A stretch of 64,000 nucleotides of DNA from Maniola hyperantus (GCF_902806685.2 NC_048555.1:9796001-9860000); one strand, 5' to 3'; numbered from the stretch's first letter, positions 32,623-43,847 are shown. Translations and numbers: made by a program. Notes: generated by a model not told the origin, from the sequence alone.

Positions 32623-34562
32623 AATATAAAGCAATGTCAATCTACTAGTTGTACAATCTATATTCGTTGGACAAACACTGAGCATAGGTTGTTGCTTCTA
32701 TTGGAGTTTACGGTCAAAAAAGATCTAGAATCGGTGAACTGAAAGTAGCTGCTAGTGGATTATTAAAGTCGACCGAGTCACGAAAATTTGTCCCAGTCCG
32801 TAACAATCCTAATTTAATTATCAAACGTTTCCATTCCATTTTCTCCCTGCACCAATTAACGTGTGAATAAATCCCGGAATTAGGTCATTTTCTGGCGATA
32901 TTGGAAACGGAATTCGTGCTAATTATGTGGATTGAAATCAGCGGTCGCGGTTGCTGGGAGCTAATTTAATGATCGCATATCATACTACACACCGCAATGA
33001 CTACCCAGTTTATTTGTGTGATCAGTTGAGTTAGGTAGCTCACGGGCAACCAATGATTTAATTACACGTAATGCTGACCGCACACGTCTAGAGTTATACG
33101 TCACACGTTTAAACTTTAAATAAATTTAAAAGGTGTTGTACTGTGTAAGTTTAATTTTCCATTCTACATATACCGCATTCCGGGATGTCGATAAATCACC
33201 GGCTGCATCGCTCCCTAATAAATCCAGTGGAATCTTCCAAACAAACAGCACGTCTGAACTTTATGTTCCATGCATGTTTTATTGGTACAAAAAGAATCTT
33301 AAAGTAGGAAACTATAAATACTTAAATATTTTTTCGTCAATTTATAGGACAATATCTTCTCGTAATCGTTCAATTTGAATTACAACCCGTGAATAATATT
33401 ATCTTTGATATCCCATTCGTTCTCGAATTTGAATTTGACCGCACAACAGAACCGCTTCCTGTAAATATTTTTCATAAAACTGCTACCGAATCACGTTATA
33501 CCCCTGACTTCACTTAACCAGTTTAATTGTTTCATCTTCACAAAGTGGGCAAAAGGAACACAGGTCAACTTACATTGGTGAAGGGGTATAATGGCTTCGG
33601 GAAACTTGCTCGCCAACAACGTTATTTTGTTAAATCACTTCAAAGGAAAGAGCTTACAAGTCCGATCGCAACTTTTTGATTGAGGAGATACCTACTTTTT
33701 AATAGTCGTTTAGTTTCAAAGTAAGGACTTGTTTGTTTAACGAGTTAACCCACCCGGCTTTTCTTGTCTGAAATTTTTAATACTATCAGTTTTTGGCAAC
33801 CGCATTATGCTCTGCCCATAAAAGTGAAAACAATATAAAATTTAATAATAAGGATTGATTTTTGTATACTTACTACCACCATTTAACCTTGATTGTGCAA
33901 GTTGGCCTTAGTCTGAAGTCCGTGAAAAGATCAGCTTAACCAATGGCTTATTATAATTCTATATTTATCGATGGCTTAACTCTAATTCTAATTGAGAATA
34001 GGTAACTAACTGTATTAATATTAATAATAATTAATAATTTCAATGCTACTGGATTACCTAGTTATCTGGCTTTAATTATAGTGTAGTTCAGTTTTGATGC
34101 AAAGTAAGATGACAAAGCTATGATGAATTTCTCAAAAAATGGAAATCTTACGAAAGCACCCCACACGCGGGGTAGCTTCGCATATCGAGTAGGGTACATT
34201 CGTACATAGTGGGGAGCCATCGTACACAGGAATTGACAGGAAGGCTATTTTATATAAAATTAAACATTTATTGATATCAAAATTAGTACAGCATCATCCT
34301 TAGTAATAATTAACAATATTATGGTGTTTATGTGTTATTTACCTACTCATAATTTGGACCGTATGTCTTGGAATTAAGACTTAAGTTGAATAGTGGTTTT
34401 ATTGTGACTTGTACTGAACGCACCCACCTGTTGCTACGCAACATGCTGCCCTTAAAGCGCATGCGTTAGGAACATCGTTCAATTTTTCCCAGACCCCTGC
34501 TACTTACAAGCATTTACGTACCTCTCTATATCTCTCTTTTGATGAATAATCTTATATCTATA
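32623..34562. other. Unassigned intron sequence
   Basis: 32678-32710 (ACACTGAGCATAGGTTG...) resembles 32502-32540, a short local repeat. The rest shows no exon or repeat family that I can name. Confidence 0.4.
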
Positions 34563-34563
34563 T

Positions 34564-35312
34564 ACTAGCTGATCCCCGCGGCTTCGCCCGCGTAGATTTA
34601 GGTTTTTAAAGATCCCGTATAGCCTATGTCACTCAGGAATAATGTAGCTTTCTACTGGTGAAAGAATTTTTAAAATCGGTTCAGTAGTTCTAAAGATTAC
34701 CCCCTACAAACAAACTTAACGACATTACCTCTTATATAATACAACGGGCCGTGCAGCAGAAATCGTAATATTTTAATTTCGCCATAACTTCAAAACCAAA
34801 CGTCCAATTTTAATCATTCAAAGACCAAATATTATCTCCATAAACTGTTCTTAGTGATGAAATCATTTATTTTGATAAGGATTAATAGCATGAGTAAAAT
34901 AAACGCGTTTAAATGTAGTCCAAAAAAAATTCAAGATTTTTAAATAAAAAAATGGTTGCTGTGCCTCACTCGACATAGATGGGTATAGTGTGTCGCGGAC
35001 TTTTTTGTAGATAATTATAAGATCTACAATTAATTAGAACATTTTATGGTTCTATCTTTTATAGTTTAGGCAGCGTACGCAAAATAAGTAACTTTTCTGG
35101 TTGATTTTTTACACCTTGTGTCCGAAAAACCCAAATATCTTACGGAACCCTATTTTTTTCCAAAATAAAATATAGCCTATGTTACTCGTGGATAATGTAG
35201 CTTTCGAATGGTGAAAGAATTTTTAAAATCGGTCCAGTAGTTTTTGAGCCTATTCAGTACAAACAAACAAACATACAAACAAAGTTTTCCTCTTTATAAT
35301 ATTATTAGTGTA
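34564..35312 (+). repeat. Family K repeat, split in two parts
   Basis: 34564-34740 has the head ACTAGCTGATCCCCGCGGCT, TGTAGCTTTCTACTGGTGAA and a TACAAACAAAC end. 35160-35312 repeats the AATGTAGCTTTCGAATGGTG half with a CTCTTTATAATATTATTAG end. Between them is AT-rich filler. Confidence 0.6.
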
Positions 35313-35326
35313 GATGTAGATATAAA

Positions 35327-35517
35327 AGGACTGACTGATCTATCAACGCACAGCTCAAACTACTGGACGGATCGGGCTGAAATTTGGTATGCAGATAGCT
35401 ATTATGACGTAGGCATCCGTTAAGAAAGGATTTTTGAAAATTCAACCCCTAAGGGGGTGAAATAGGGGTTTGAAATTTGTGTAGTCCATGCGGACGAAGT
35501 CGCGAGAATAAGCTAGT
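35327..35517 (-). repeat. Family A repeat, reversed
   Basis: CTCAAACTACTGGACGGATC, CAACCCCTAAGGGGGTGAAA and ATGCGGACGAAGTCGCGAGA. Well preserved. Confidence 0.85.
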
Positions 35518-35520
35518 TAC

Positions 35521-35712
35521 AGAATAGAATAGAATATGTTTTATTCAAGTAAACTTTTTACAAGTGCTTTTGAATCGTCGGGTATTTTTATTTTACCACT
35601 GGTTCGGAATGCCGTTCCTACCGGGAAGAACCAGCAAGAAACTCAGCGGTTGCTCTTTTTAATTTTTCAATTTAAAATGTTATTATACCATACTATACCA
35701 TACTATACCATA
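35521..35712 (-). mobile_element. Family G retroposed 3' end, reversed
   Basis: AGAATAGAATAGAATATG is the reversed pentamer tail. TTTTACAAGTGCTTTTGAAT and TTGGTTCGGAATGCC-like sequence follow. Copies at 40.7, 43.85 and 51.1 kb share the same tail, suggesting a LINE or SINE 3' terminus that retroposes with a TATTC run. Confidence 0.65.
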
Positions 35713-35766
35713 CAGGGACATAATATTATAATGTAGATAACGGGCAGGACAAACCACAAAAAACGA

Positions 35767-35935
35767 TTTCCCTGGCGTAGTGGTAAGCGCTGTGGTCTTG
35801 TTAGTGGGAGGTCCCGGGTTCGATTCCCGGCAGGGATTTGGAATTTTATGATTACTAAATTTCTGGTCTGGTCTGGTGGGAGGCTTCGGCCGTGGCTAGT
35901 TACCACCCTACGTGTCTAGTTACGTGCCGCCAAGC
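35767..35935 (+). repeat. SINE S2, 3'-truncated, intact tRNA-like head
   Basis: CCCTGGCGTAGTGGTAAGCG (A box), CCGGGTTCGATTCCCGGCAG (B box), then CTGGTCTGGTCTGGTGGGAG. Both RNA polymerase III boxes are intact. It stops near CCGCCAAGCGATGATG. No proper cloverleaf beyond the T-arm, so not a tRNA gene. Confidence 0.85.
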
Positions 35936-36182
35936 GATGATGAATTAAAGTACAAACCAAGGCACAAATAGGTAACAATTAAGACATTTATAATTATTAC
36001 TATCCCTAATTAACATGACCCCGAATTTAACGAATGTTTTCCATCTTTTACAGCAATTATGGCCATTTCCTAAAACAATGATAATCTTCCAAAGAAAAGA
36101 CACTTACACTTTTCTGCTGTAGAAATTTTCTGTAATTTGTAAAAACGGACATAAGGCTAGGTATTTTTTCCTTAATTTCTTT

Positions 36183-36408
36183 AGTAGATGATGCCCGCGA
36201 CTTTGTCCGCGTGGATTTTGGTTTTAAAAACACCGTGAGAGCTCTTTGATTTTCCGGGATTAAAAGTAGCCTATGTCCTTTCCCGGAATGTAAGCTAACT
36301 CTGTACCAAATTTCATCAAAATCGATTAAACTGTTGGGCCGTGAAAAGCTAGCAGACCGACAGACAGAGACACTTTCGCATTTATAATATTATATTATTA
36401 GTATGGAT
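36183..36408 (+). repeat. Family B repeat, complete
   Basis: GATGATGCCCGCGACTTTGT, TTTCATCAAAATCGATTAAA and CTTTCGCATTTATAATATTA. Confidence 0.8.
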
Positions 36409-36754
36409 TCCATGCTGTAGATAAGAGGTAAGTTGTAAGTAGGTAGGTATCTGGTTTAAGTGAATTGCCAAATAAGCTTGCTTTTTCTTTGAATAAGCTA
36501 TGAATTATAATTACCAGACCCATTTTTCCCCCTTTGACGTTAAACAATAGGCACCGTAAGTAACAATTAGTGAGCGGCAGGGAAGCTCTCGAATGATCTC
36601 TAATTAAATAGCTTCTAATTAGGCAAAATCGTAAGCCGAGCTATTTTAACGTCGCCTTTGAAATTTATGGAAATTCAGTTTTTGTACTTGGCTTGTCACT
36701 AAAAAAAGGTAAAGGGCAGTTTAAAAATAAAATGAGTTTTTTTAATTAATAAAC

Positions 36755-37175
36755 AAACCGACTCAGTGGGAGTCAGACTCGCGCACCGAGTGTTCCGTAC
36801 TGCAATCGCATTTTTCGACATTTTGCACTATAAATCAAAAATTTTAATGTATAAAAATAAATAAAAATCTGTATTAGAATGTACAGGTAAAGCTCTTTCA
36901 TATGATACCTCACTCTGTATAGTTATCTTACTTTAAAAGTTGAAAATACTAATTATTTGTTCCTGAACACATTTTAATTTTTTTTTTATGTAACCGCAAA
37001 TTTTCGGATTTGTCCCCTTACGTGTGCTATAAGACCTACCTACCTACCAAATTCATGATTCTAGGTAAACGGGAAGTATATATATAGGTTTTCTTGACAA
37101 ACACGACGGACAGACAGACAGCAAAGTGATCCTATAAGTGTTCCGTTTTTCCTTTTGAGGTACGGAACCTTAAAA
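36755..37175 (+). repeat. Family C repeat, full length
   Basis: GTGGGAGTCAGACTCGCGCA, then AAATTTTAATGTATAAAAAT, AATTCATGATTCTAGGTAAA and CCTTTTGAGGTACGGAACCT. Followed at 37185-37292 by a family B 3' fragment. Confidence 0.8.
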
Positions 37176-37292
37176 CTACCGTGGGAATCTCTGTTCTAAA
37201 TTTTGTAAAAATCGGTTTATAACTGATGGCCCGTGAAAAGCTAACAGACAGACAGATAGACAGACACACTTTTATATATTTTATATGTAGGC

Positions 37293-38045
37293 TCGCCGCC
37301 ATTTAATTGTAAACACTTTGCTCATTGAACATCGCGTCATCGTCCCCACCGTCACTGTGAGATTATAAAATGAGATGCGCAGTGTGTCACGAGACATTAT
37401 TCGTTTGGCTTTGGCCAGAGTCGCTTCTCAGTGGATACTATGTGTGTCGTACTGTAGGTTTTATTATTATCATTGTCGTTGTGACCTAATGTGGTTTCAG
37501 TTGTTTGAGGTTATACTACTAGGTTGTGAAAGGTTGCTGTGAGTGTGTTTTGGCGATCTAGACAGGTTGTTTATCGGGTGAGTCCTTTTGTATCGTTCCA
37601 ATTTGTATTCGACAAACGTGATTGTTGTAGTTGATGTTAATTGAACTAATTGTGGTGTGCTAGGTTAGCTGGTTGGTCTGGGGCCGGTATGGGGACATGG
37701 TGGAGCCGGTCGCTAGGTAGGGTTAGGTTTAGCTACGTTACGTTACGCTAGTGGTTTTCACGTGTGATAAGTGAGTATTAAAATGATTGTAATTGAAATT
37801 ACTACCTTCTGATGTCGGCCATCCCCCTTGTTCTCCGACATATATATGTTCGCAGATGAACGGACTGATGACTTCTTTGCAGTAATGCGGAAGAAGTCAT
37901 CATCACTGCTGACAAGGCTGCGCTCAAGTACCAACTGCATCCTGAGCATGTTTGCGAGCAAAATGGACTCACCAATGCTTGAACACTTTGTTTAAGTGTT
38001 GGTGAGGCCACATTTGTAAATGTGTAAATAATAAAATTAAAATAA
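37293..38045 (+). pseudogene. Collapsed LINE: leader fused to ORF2 C-terminus
   Basis: 37293-37798 is non-coding but G/T-rich and leader-like. 37848-37960 then reads MFADERTDDFFAVMRKK and, after SSSLLTRLRSSTN, ends MDSPMLEHFV with a stop. That recalls the C-terminal end of insect R1/Jockey-type LINE ORF2. A 3' region follows with A-rich AATAATAAAATTAAAATAAA (about 38026-38045). If right, several kilobases between leader and C-terminus are gone. The family name is from memory and unverified. Confidence 0.45.
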
Positions 38046-38149
38046 AAAACTGTCTTATTCCCACAATTGTATTATTAGTTACTAACATTAGTTTTTAAGT
38101 AAATCTGTATACTAACAAATTCAGCCATAGATGCTTTTAATAAAAAGAT

Positions 38150-38245
38150 TTTATTTATTTTATTTATTTATTTTATTTATTTTATTTATTTTATTTATTT
38201 TATTTATTTTATTTATTTTATTTATTTTATTTATTTATTTATTTA
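38150..38245. repeat. TTTTATTTA microsatellite
   Basis: About ten 9-bp units with a 4-bp slippage variant at the right end. Confidence 0.9.
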
Positions 38246-38534
38246 TATTTATAATATTAGTAGGTATTGATTGAGTTCTTGACTGATAGGTACTTGAGAT
38301 GCGTAGTTTTTAATGTGTGACGTCACAAACTTATTTAAAGCCACAGCTAATTGCCAGAGTGAAGACATAATTCACGGGGACAGGGGACTGTTTGTTTACG
38401 AAGACTCTCTGACCCTTCTCAAGTAGAGTAAACTGAAGAAGGTGCAAGTTACAACTTACAAGCGATGCTTCTTACCCTATTCGAACTTACTTACCATCAA
38501 AGAGCCTTACCTTTGGCCTACTATTATACCTACC

Positions 38535-38697
38535 TAGTACGCGACAGGTCAAGATAGCAATCGGGGAGGGAACGCCCCGCACGCCCGTACAGCCCCCGCG
38601 CTAACCAGGCGCGGGCGAGCGCGAATGACGTGTGGGTGTGCGGGACGTCCTCCCGCCTCATAACCCGATTGCCATCTCAACCGTTCGCGGATTATGG
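38535..38697. mobile_element. Family D MITE, full copy
   Basis: Left arm CGCGACAGGTCAAGATAGCA, right arm TTGCCATCTCAACCGTTCGC, CpG-rich centre with GCGCGGGCGAGCGCG. About 155 bp, non-coding. Target duplication not resolved. Confidence 0.75.
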
Positions 38698-38786
38698 GCA
38701 CAGTTTACTTTTAGGTGTGAAGGAAAACATTGTGAGAACAGCAGCACATAAAAGACATTAAAGTATAGATAACTACTATATAATTC

Positions 38787-39135
38787 AGCCGTAATAGCCT
38801 AGTGGTTAAGACGTTCGCCTCCTACTCGGGAGGTCGGGGGTTCGATGCCGAGCTACCTCTAACTTTTCGGAGCTATGTGCGTTTTAAGCAATTTAATATC
38901 GCTTGCTTTAACGGTGAAGGAAAGTATCTTGAAGAAACTTGTATGCCCTGATCAACTTATCGCTGACCCACAACTAACAACGGGTCTCTTCTCGAAATGA
39001 GAAGGGTTTAGGCCATAGTCTGCCACGCTGGCCAAATGCGGATCGGCAGATTACATACACCTTTGGGAATATTATGGAAAACTCTCAGGCATGCAGGTTT
39101 CCTCACGATGTTTTCCTTTACCGTTAGAGCATCAT
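38787..39135. repeat. Inverted fusion of two SINE S1 pieces
   Basis: 38787-38950 is a forward 5' half (TAGCCTAGTGGTTAAGACG; GGGGGTTCGATGCCGAG; ends near TTGTATGCC). 38951-39135 is a reversed 3' half (GATCAACTTATCGCTGACCC to TTTACCGTTAGAGC). The join sits near corresponding CTGATG-like tail sequence. Confidence 0.85.
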
Positions 39136-39459
39136 GTAGTTTAAATAATTCATACCAACAGTTTTTCTCTTCTAACTTGTACAGCTACTATAATTTTTGC
39201 ACTTAAGTTGAGAAGGGTTTGATAGTAAGATACCCTCTCGCAATAAACACCCTTTAGTTATGACGTAAAACAGGGGCTTATTAGACCACGTCATAAAAGC
39301 TTTCGAGAATATGGTAAGTACGTAATAATGGCATGATTATTATTGAATTGATATTTCAAAATAATAGAGCTCCCGGACCATGTAATAGAGAAGGAACAGA
39401 AGATAGATTTACGTAGTTATATTATTATCATAGGATACGTCTTCATAGTAACTTCCAAG

Positions 39460-39570
39460 AAGCTGTGATAGCCTAATAGTGGTTAAAACGCCTGCCTCTT
39501 AATCGGACGTCGGGGGTTCGATCCCGGGCTTACTAACTTTTCGGAGTGATGTACGTTTTAAGTAATTAAC
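39460..39570 (+). repeat. SINE S1 head, 3'-truncated
   Basis: GTGATAGCCTAATAGTGGTT, GGGGGTTCGATCCCGGGC, then TAACTTTTCGGAGTGATG. The B box is perfect. Confidence 0.8.
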
Positions 39571-39589
39571 GTATAGATAGAATCACTAC

Positions 39590-39802
39590 CCCTATCACTA
39601 CCCCAATTATAAATGCGGAAGTGTTTGTTTGTCCTTCAATCACGTCGCAACGGAGTAACGGATCGGCCTTATTTTTTGCATGGGTATAGACAAAACCTGG
39701 AAAGTGACATAGGCTACTTTTTATCCCGGAAAATTAAAGAGTTCCCGCGGGATTTTCAAAAACATAAATCCACGCGAACGAGATTTCGGGCATCAGCTAG
39801 TA
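39590..39802 (-). repeat. Family B' repeat, reversed
   Basis: ATAAATGCGGAAGTGTTTGT, AATCACGTCGCAACGGAGTA and CCACGCGAACGAGATTTCGG. Confidence 0.8.
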
Positions 39803-39817
39803 ACTAACATAGTTTTT

Positions 39818-40380
39818 AACCGACTTCAAAAAAAGGAGGAGGTTCTCAATTCGTCGGAATCTTTTTTTTATTATTTTCTTTATTTTATTTTTTTTATTTT
39901 TTATGTATGTTCCCCGATTACTCGAAAACCGGACCTGGACCGATTTTGAAAATTCTTTTTTTGTTTGAAAGGGTATACTTCAAAGTTGGTCCCATTTCAA
40001 TTTGGTGAAGATCTGATGAACATCTTCGAAGATAGATACTGGAACTCCTCAACGGATAAGAGTAAATTGCTCGTGATCAGTGTAATAGCTTAGTAAACAG
40101 TAGATTTTTAACCAGTCATAGCATAATTCCATGGGGCCACTAAAAATTGTGAAATAAAAAATTTTTACAAAAAAAATAAAAATGACTTCGTTACACAAAC
40201 ACTAAAAATTGAAAAATAATTTAATTTATTACCGATTATATTATGTATACAAGAGTTAATATAGTTGCATAATAATACTTTTTGGTGCCGGTGCCAATTA
40301 GCAATAATTTTTAGTGTTTGTGTAACGAAGTCGGTTTTTATTTTTTTTGTAAAATTTTTTGTCTAATAATGTGATATCAA
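39818..40380. mobile_element. Repeat L with terminal fold-back
   Basis: Starts ACCGACTTCAAAAAAAGGAG. The arms 40157-40212 and 40306-40361 mirror each other (CTTCGTTACACAAACACTAA and its complement) around a unique centre of about 95 bp. MITE-like, no coding capacity. Confidence 0.65.
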
Positions 40381-40544
40381 CTAGCTGTGGCATGTAGAAA
40401 TTGATATCTGACTTGCCCCAGTTCGAGTCAAGTACTATCAGTATCGAGAGAGAAGCATCTCTGCTACGTCAAGAATTTCTCACTTGACACGTACTCAGAA
40501 AACACGGACCGAGTTTGTTAGTGAAAGTATGGTGAAAGTATAAG

Positions 40545-40702
40545 TACGCGACAGGTCGAGACGGCAATCGGAGAGAGAACGCAGCACGCCCACAGCCCCC
40601 GCGTCAAACCGGTGCGTGCGAGCGCGGGTGACGTGCGGCTATGCGGGGTGTCCCCCCGCCTCATACCTCGATTGCCATCTCTACCTGTCGCGCACTATAC
40701 TA
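40545..40702. mobile_element. Family D MITE, full copy
   Basis: Left arm CGCGACAGGTCGAGACGGCA, right arm GATTGCCATCTCTACCTGTC, then GCGCACTATACTA. The arms remain well matched. Centre is CpG-rich. Confidence 0.8.
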
Positions 40703-40732
40703 CACATATCAAAGTTAGTCCCCTTAGTGCCA

Positions 40733-40856
40733 CAGTCTTCTCGGTAGGAACGGCATTCCGAACCAGTGGTAAATTAAAACTACCTGACTATTCATAACAC
40801 TTGTAAAAAGTTTACTTGAATAAAATTCATACATATTCTATTCTATTCTATTCCAC
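40733..40856 (+). mobile_element. Family G retroposed 3' end
   Basis: GGTAGGAACGGCATTCCGAA, ACTTGTAAAAAGTTTACTTG, then a TATTC run (40839-40856). Confidence 0.7.
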
Positions 40857-40980
40857 ACACAGTTAAAGACTTGTGGAAAGTGACAAAGGCTATTTTTATC
40901 TGTTTATTCCCGCGGATTTTTTTAAACCGAATGCAACACTCTTTTTATCAGTTTTATAGCTATAGCATAATAATCTTAAC

Positions 40981-41195
40981 TATATTAAAGGAAAAGGTGA
41001 CTGACTGATCTATCAACGTACAGCTACAACTACTGGGTGGGTTGGGCTGAAATTTAGCATGCAGATAGCTATTTTGACGTAGGCATCCGCTAAGAAAGGG
41101 TTTTTTAAAATGCAATCCCTAAGTAGGTAAAATAGGCATTTGAAATGTATGTAGTCCACGCGGACTACACAAATTTCAAATGCAGGATAAGCCAG
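40981..41195 (-). repeat. Family A repeat, reversed, with rearranged end
   Basis: The CTCAAACTACTGGACGG-type block has mutated to ACAACTACTGGGTGGG. The head end is a short palindrome around GTAGTCCACGCGGACTAC (41151-41168), so the terminus was duplicated in inverted sense. Confidence 0.7.
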
Positions 41196-41244
41196 TTTTT
41201 TTACATACCTATAACTTGATTTCTCTTTTTTCGAAAATATTATA

Positions 41245-41646
41245 CCTGTAGGTACCTAGATGTGAAAATTATGGGAGCAACATGGCAACGATTGACCCAA
41301 GATAGAGAAATGTGGAAACGACTGGAGGAGGCCTTCGTCCAAATGGGGCGTACTGAAAAATAAAAGTGGAAGAAGAATGTATATACCTAATAAAATATAA
41401 AAATTAGTAGTGATATACAGAATAGTATTGTGTACCTACATTAAAAATAATAATTTATAATAAAAAAAATAGCGATGACATAAATAATAGTAATGATATA
41501 TAAATATAAATGTAAATAAGTATTATGTATAAGTTTTGTCTTTTTTGATTATATTAAATATGTATATACTGAATATTGTGATAAAATGTAATCGCATGAA
41601 ATGTTTTCTGTAAATAAAGGCTATATTATTATTATTATTATTATTA
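41245..41646 (+). pseudogene. RTE-like LINE 3' end with ATT tail
   Basis: 41262-41363 encodes GATWQRLTQDREMWKRLEEA followed by FVQMGRTEK and a stop. This is the typical end of RTE-type LINE ORF2 (AQDRxxWxxLEEAYVQ motif). An AT-rich 3' region and an (ATT)n tail at 41623-41646 follow. 5'-truncated and therefore dead. Confidence 0.75.
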
Positions 41647-42290
41647 GGTACCTAGATACTATTACGTATTCTGAGATATACTTAGGTTTTTAGTATTAAT
41701 ACGATAATCAGCTAGGTATCTACTTATAGGTATTTTTTTTATTACAAAAAGAAAACATACAGCATAACCATAAAACTAAAGTTAATTCACGAGATTATTA
41801 CATGGGCCATTAAAGTTTTCACCGTTAAGTTAGTACATATTTCTTAAGGTGGGAGTCCATTTCTAATAGCAGACAATGAGGCGTGTGCCCACCATGACGA
41901 GATGGGTCCAATCCCTGCTATCAAGCCTTGTTTTGTGCGCATTTCAGGTATATTACCATTGTATAAAATATTATAATCGAGTTACTAGAGTCTCGCTTAC
42001 GAAGGGAAACGCTCTGTAGGTTTTATTTTACGATAACTTATTACTCCCGAGAGATCAGATTATAGATGGATCAGAATAAAAGGTTTCTAACTTCCATCTT
42101 CTTAATCGAATCCAATCTTTTCGTTTTCCTGCCTTCATTATGCAAAAAGTATTATGTACTTACAGTTAACTCAGGTAAGTTTTCTACGAAAATTACCTAA
42201 TATTAGACTGCTTATTATATTTTTCTAGCTTATTCCCGCGACTTCGAAGTCGACTGCGTGGACTACACTTTCATGCATAAATAAATCAGT
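41647..42290. other. Unassigned intron sequence
   Basis: No repeat family identified. At 42166-42174 nine bases lie between TACTTACAG and GTAAGTTTT, which could be a chance exon-like juxtaposition. Confidence 0.35.
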
Positions 42291-42550
42291 ACCCTTATTA
42301 TAAATGCGAAAGTGTGTTTGTTTGTTGGTTTGTCCTTCAATCACGTCGCAACGGTGCAACGGATTGATGTGATTTTTACATGGGCATAGATAAAGACCTG
42401 GAGAGTGACATAGGTAACTTTTTATCCCGGAAAATCAAAGAGTTCCCACTGGACACGACAGACGGACAGACGGACAGATAGACAGACAGACAGACAACGA
42501 AGTGATCCTACAAGGGGTCATTTTTCCTTTTGAGGTACGGAACCTTAAAA
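42291..42550. repeat. Family B' (reversed) joined to a family C 3' end
   Basis: 42291-42455 is B' (ATAAATGCGAAAGTGTGTTT; CACGTCGCAACGGTGCAACG), cut before its head. 42456-42550 is the last part of C (GACAGACAGACAACGAAGTG; TTTTGAGGTACGGAACC). The switch occurs at CCCACTGGACACGACAGACG. Confidence 0.7.
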
Positions 42551-42557
42551 ACCGATA

Positions 42558-42777
42558 GACGTTACGGTCCGAACGTGCTGGAATAGCGACCTCACATCGG
42601 AAGGCGCAGTGTTCAAAGACCCACCTCTATCTTGGTAGACAGACGACATCAAACTAGTCGCTGAAAGCCGCTGGATTCCGGCGGCGCAAGACCGTGGCGT
42701 GGGGAAATCTCTACAAGAAACCTATGTTCAGCAGTGGACGTCTATCGGTTGACGATGATAATTATGATGAGTCCTTA
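42558..42777 (+). mobile_element. RTE-like LINE 3' end (family R)
   Basis: Plus-strand text GCTGGATTCCGGCGGCGCAA, GACCGTGGCGTGGGG, then ACCTATGTTCAGCAGTGGAC encodes a degraded ...AAQDRGVW...TYVQQW... end. Trinucleotide tail GATGATAATTATGATGAG. Confidence 0.7.
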
Positions 42778-43201
42778 ATATTAATATTCATTTTAAATTC
42801 CCATAAGAATAGGTATTCTAACTTCTGAGGGAATTATCTGTTATGAACACGTAATATCCTTATTGTACGTTAACATAATATTATATTCTCTAATACGTCG
42901 CTAAGCGTCTCTGAGTACTACGCACGTATTATAACAATTGTCGGAAACAGTATGTATTTATTGTGGGAAGGCCATTCCGACCCTCCTCCATAAGGAGGCT
43001 GCGGAAAGAGTAAGTTTAAGTTACAAGAGAAATTTTATAAGAAAAAAACATACTACTATTTTATACTAGCGGATACCAGTTTGCGCTACTACGCTAAAAA
43101 AAAATATGCCTAGGGGTCTAAAACCATCTTCGCATTATTGCTTTTTTAATGAATCTGATTTGGGCCATATCGGTTGGATGGTTTCAAAGTCCATAACGGA
43201 C

Positions 43202-43410
43202 ATCATCATCATCATCAACCGATAGACGAGGGACGCTGGACATAGGTCTCTTGTAGGGACTTCCACACGTCACGGCCTTGCGCCGCCTAAATCCAGCGGT
43301 TCCCTGCGATTCGTCTGATGTTGTCCGTCCACCTAGTGGGGGGGTCTTCCAACACTGCGTCTTCCGGTGCGAGGTACCCATTTCAGCACCTTGGGATCCC
43401 AACGGTACGG
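43202..43410 (-). mobile_element. RTE-like LINE 3' end (family R), reversed
   Basis: CATCATCATCATCATCAACC tail, then CACGGCCTTGCGCCGCC and a TGCGTCTTCCGGTGCGAGG end. Minus-strand reading gives RTSHRKTQ-type and GTAGFRRRKAV-type text in a shifted frame. Confidence 0.7.
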
Positions 43411-43474
43411 ACATACATAGGTTAGAAACATTTTTTGTGTTTTATCAGTACCCTTATTATATCAGTACCTATCA

Positions 43475-43695
43475 GTACTTACACTTATTATAAATGCGAA
43501 AGTGTGTTTGTTTGTTGGTTTGTCCTTCAATCAGGTCGCAACGGTGCAACGGATTGACGTGATTTCTTGCATGGGTATAGATAAAGACCTGGAGACTGAC
43601 ATAGGCTACTTTTATCCCGGAAAATCAAAGAGTTCCCACGGGATTTTAAAAGACCTAATTCCACGCGGATGAAGTCGCGGGCATCAGCTAGTATC
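43475..43695 (-). repeat. Family B' repeat, complete, reversed
   Basis: ATAAATGCGAAAGTGTGTTT, TTCAATCAGGTCGCAACGGT and TTCCACGCGGATGAAGTCGC. Confidence 0.85.
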
Positions 43696-43726
43696 TTTAT
43701 ATGTAAGAGTGATAAATATCCGATAG

Positions 43727-43772
43727 TAAGGAACGGACACAAACGGCTGCTGCCGTTTGTGTCCGTTCCTTA
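43727..43772. repeat. Perfect hairpin, 21-bp arms, 4-base loop
   Basis: Left arm 43727-43747 begins TAAGGAACGGACAC. The right arm 43752-43772 is its exact complement. Loop TGCT. Confidence 0.9.
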
Positions 43773-43847
43773 TATTATATTCCTTATATTATCTTATCCC
43801 GGAAAATTGAAGAGTCCTCACGGAATTATAAATAACGCTTTAAATTA

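Noticed and set aside
35767..35835. tRNA gene
   Set aside because: It has A and B boxes, but the acceptor stem and 3' part do not fit a cloverleaf, and it continues into the S2 SINE body.
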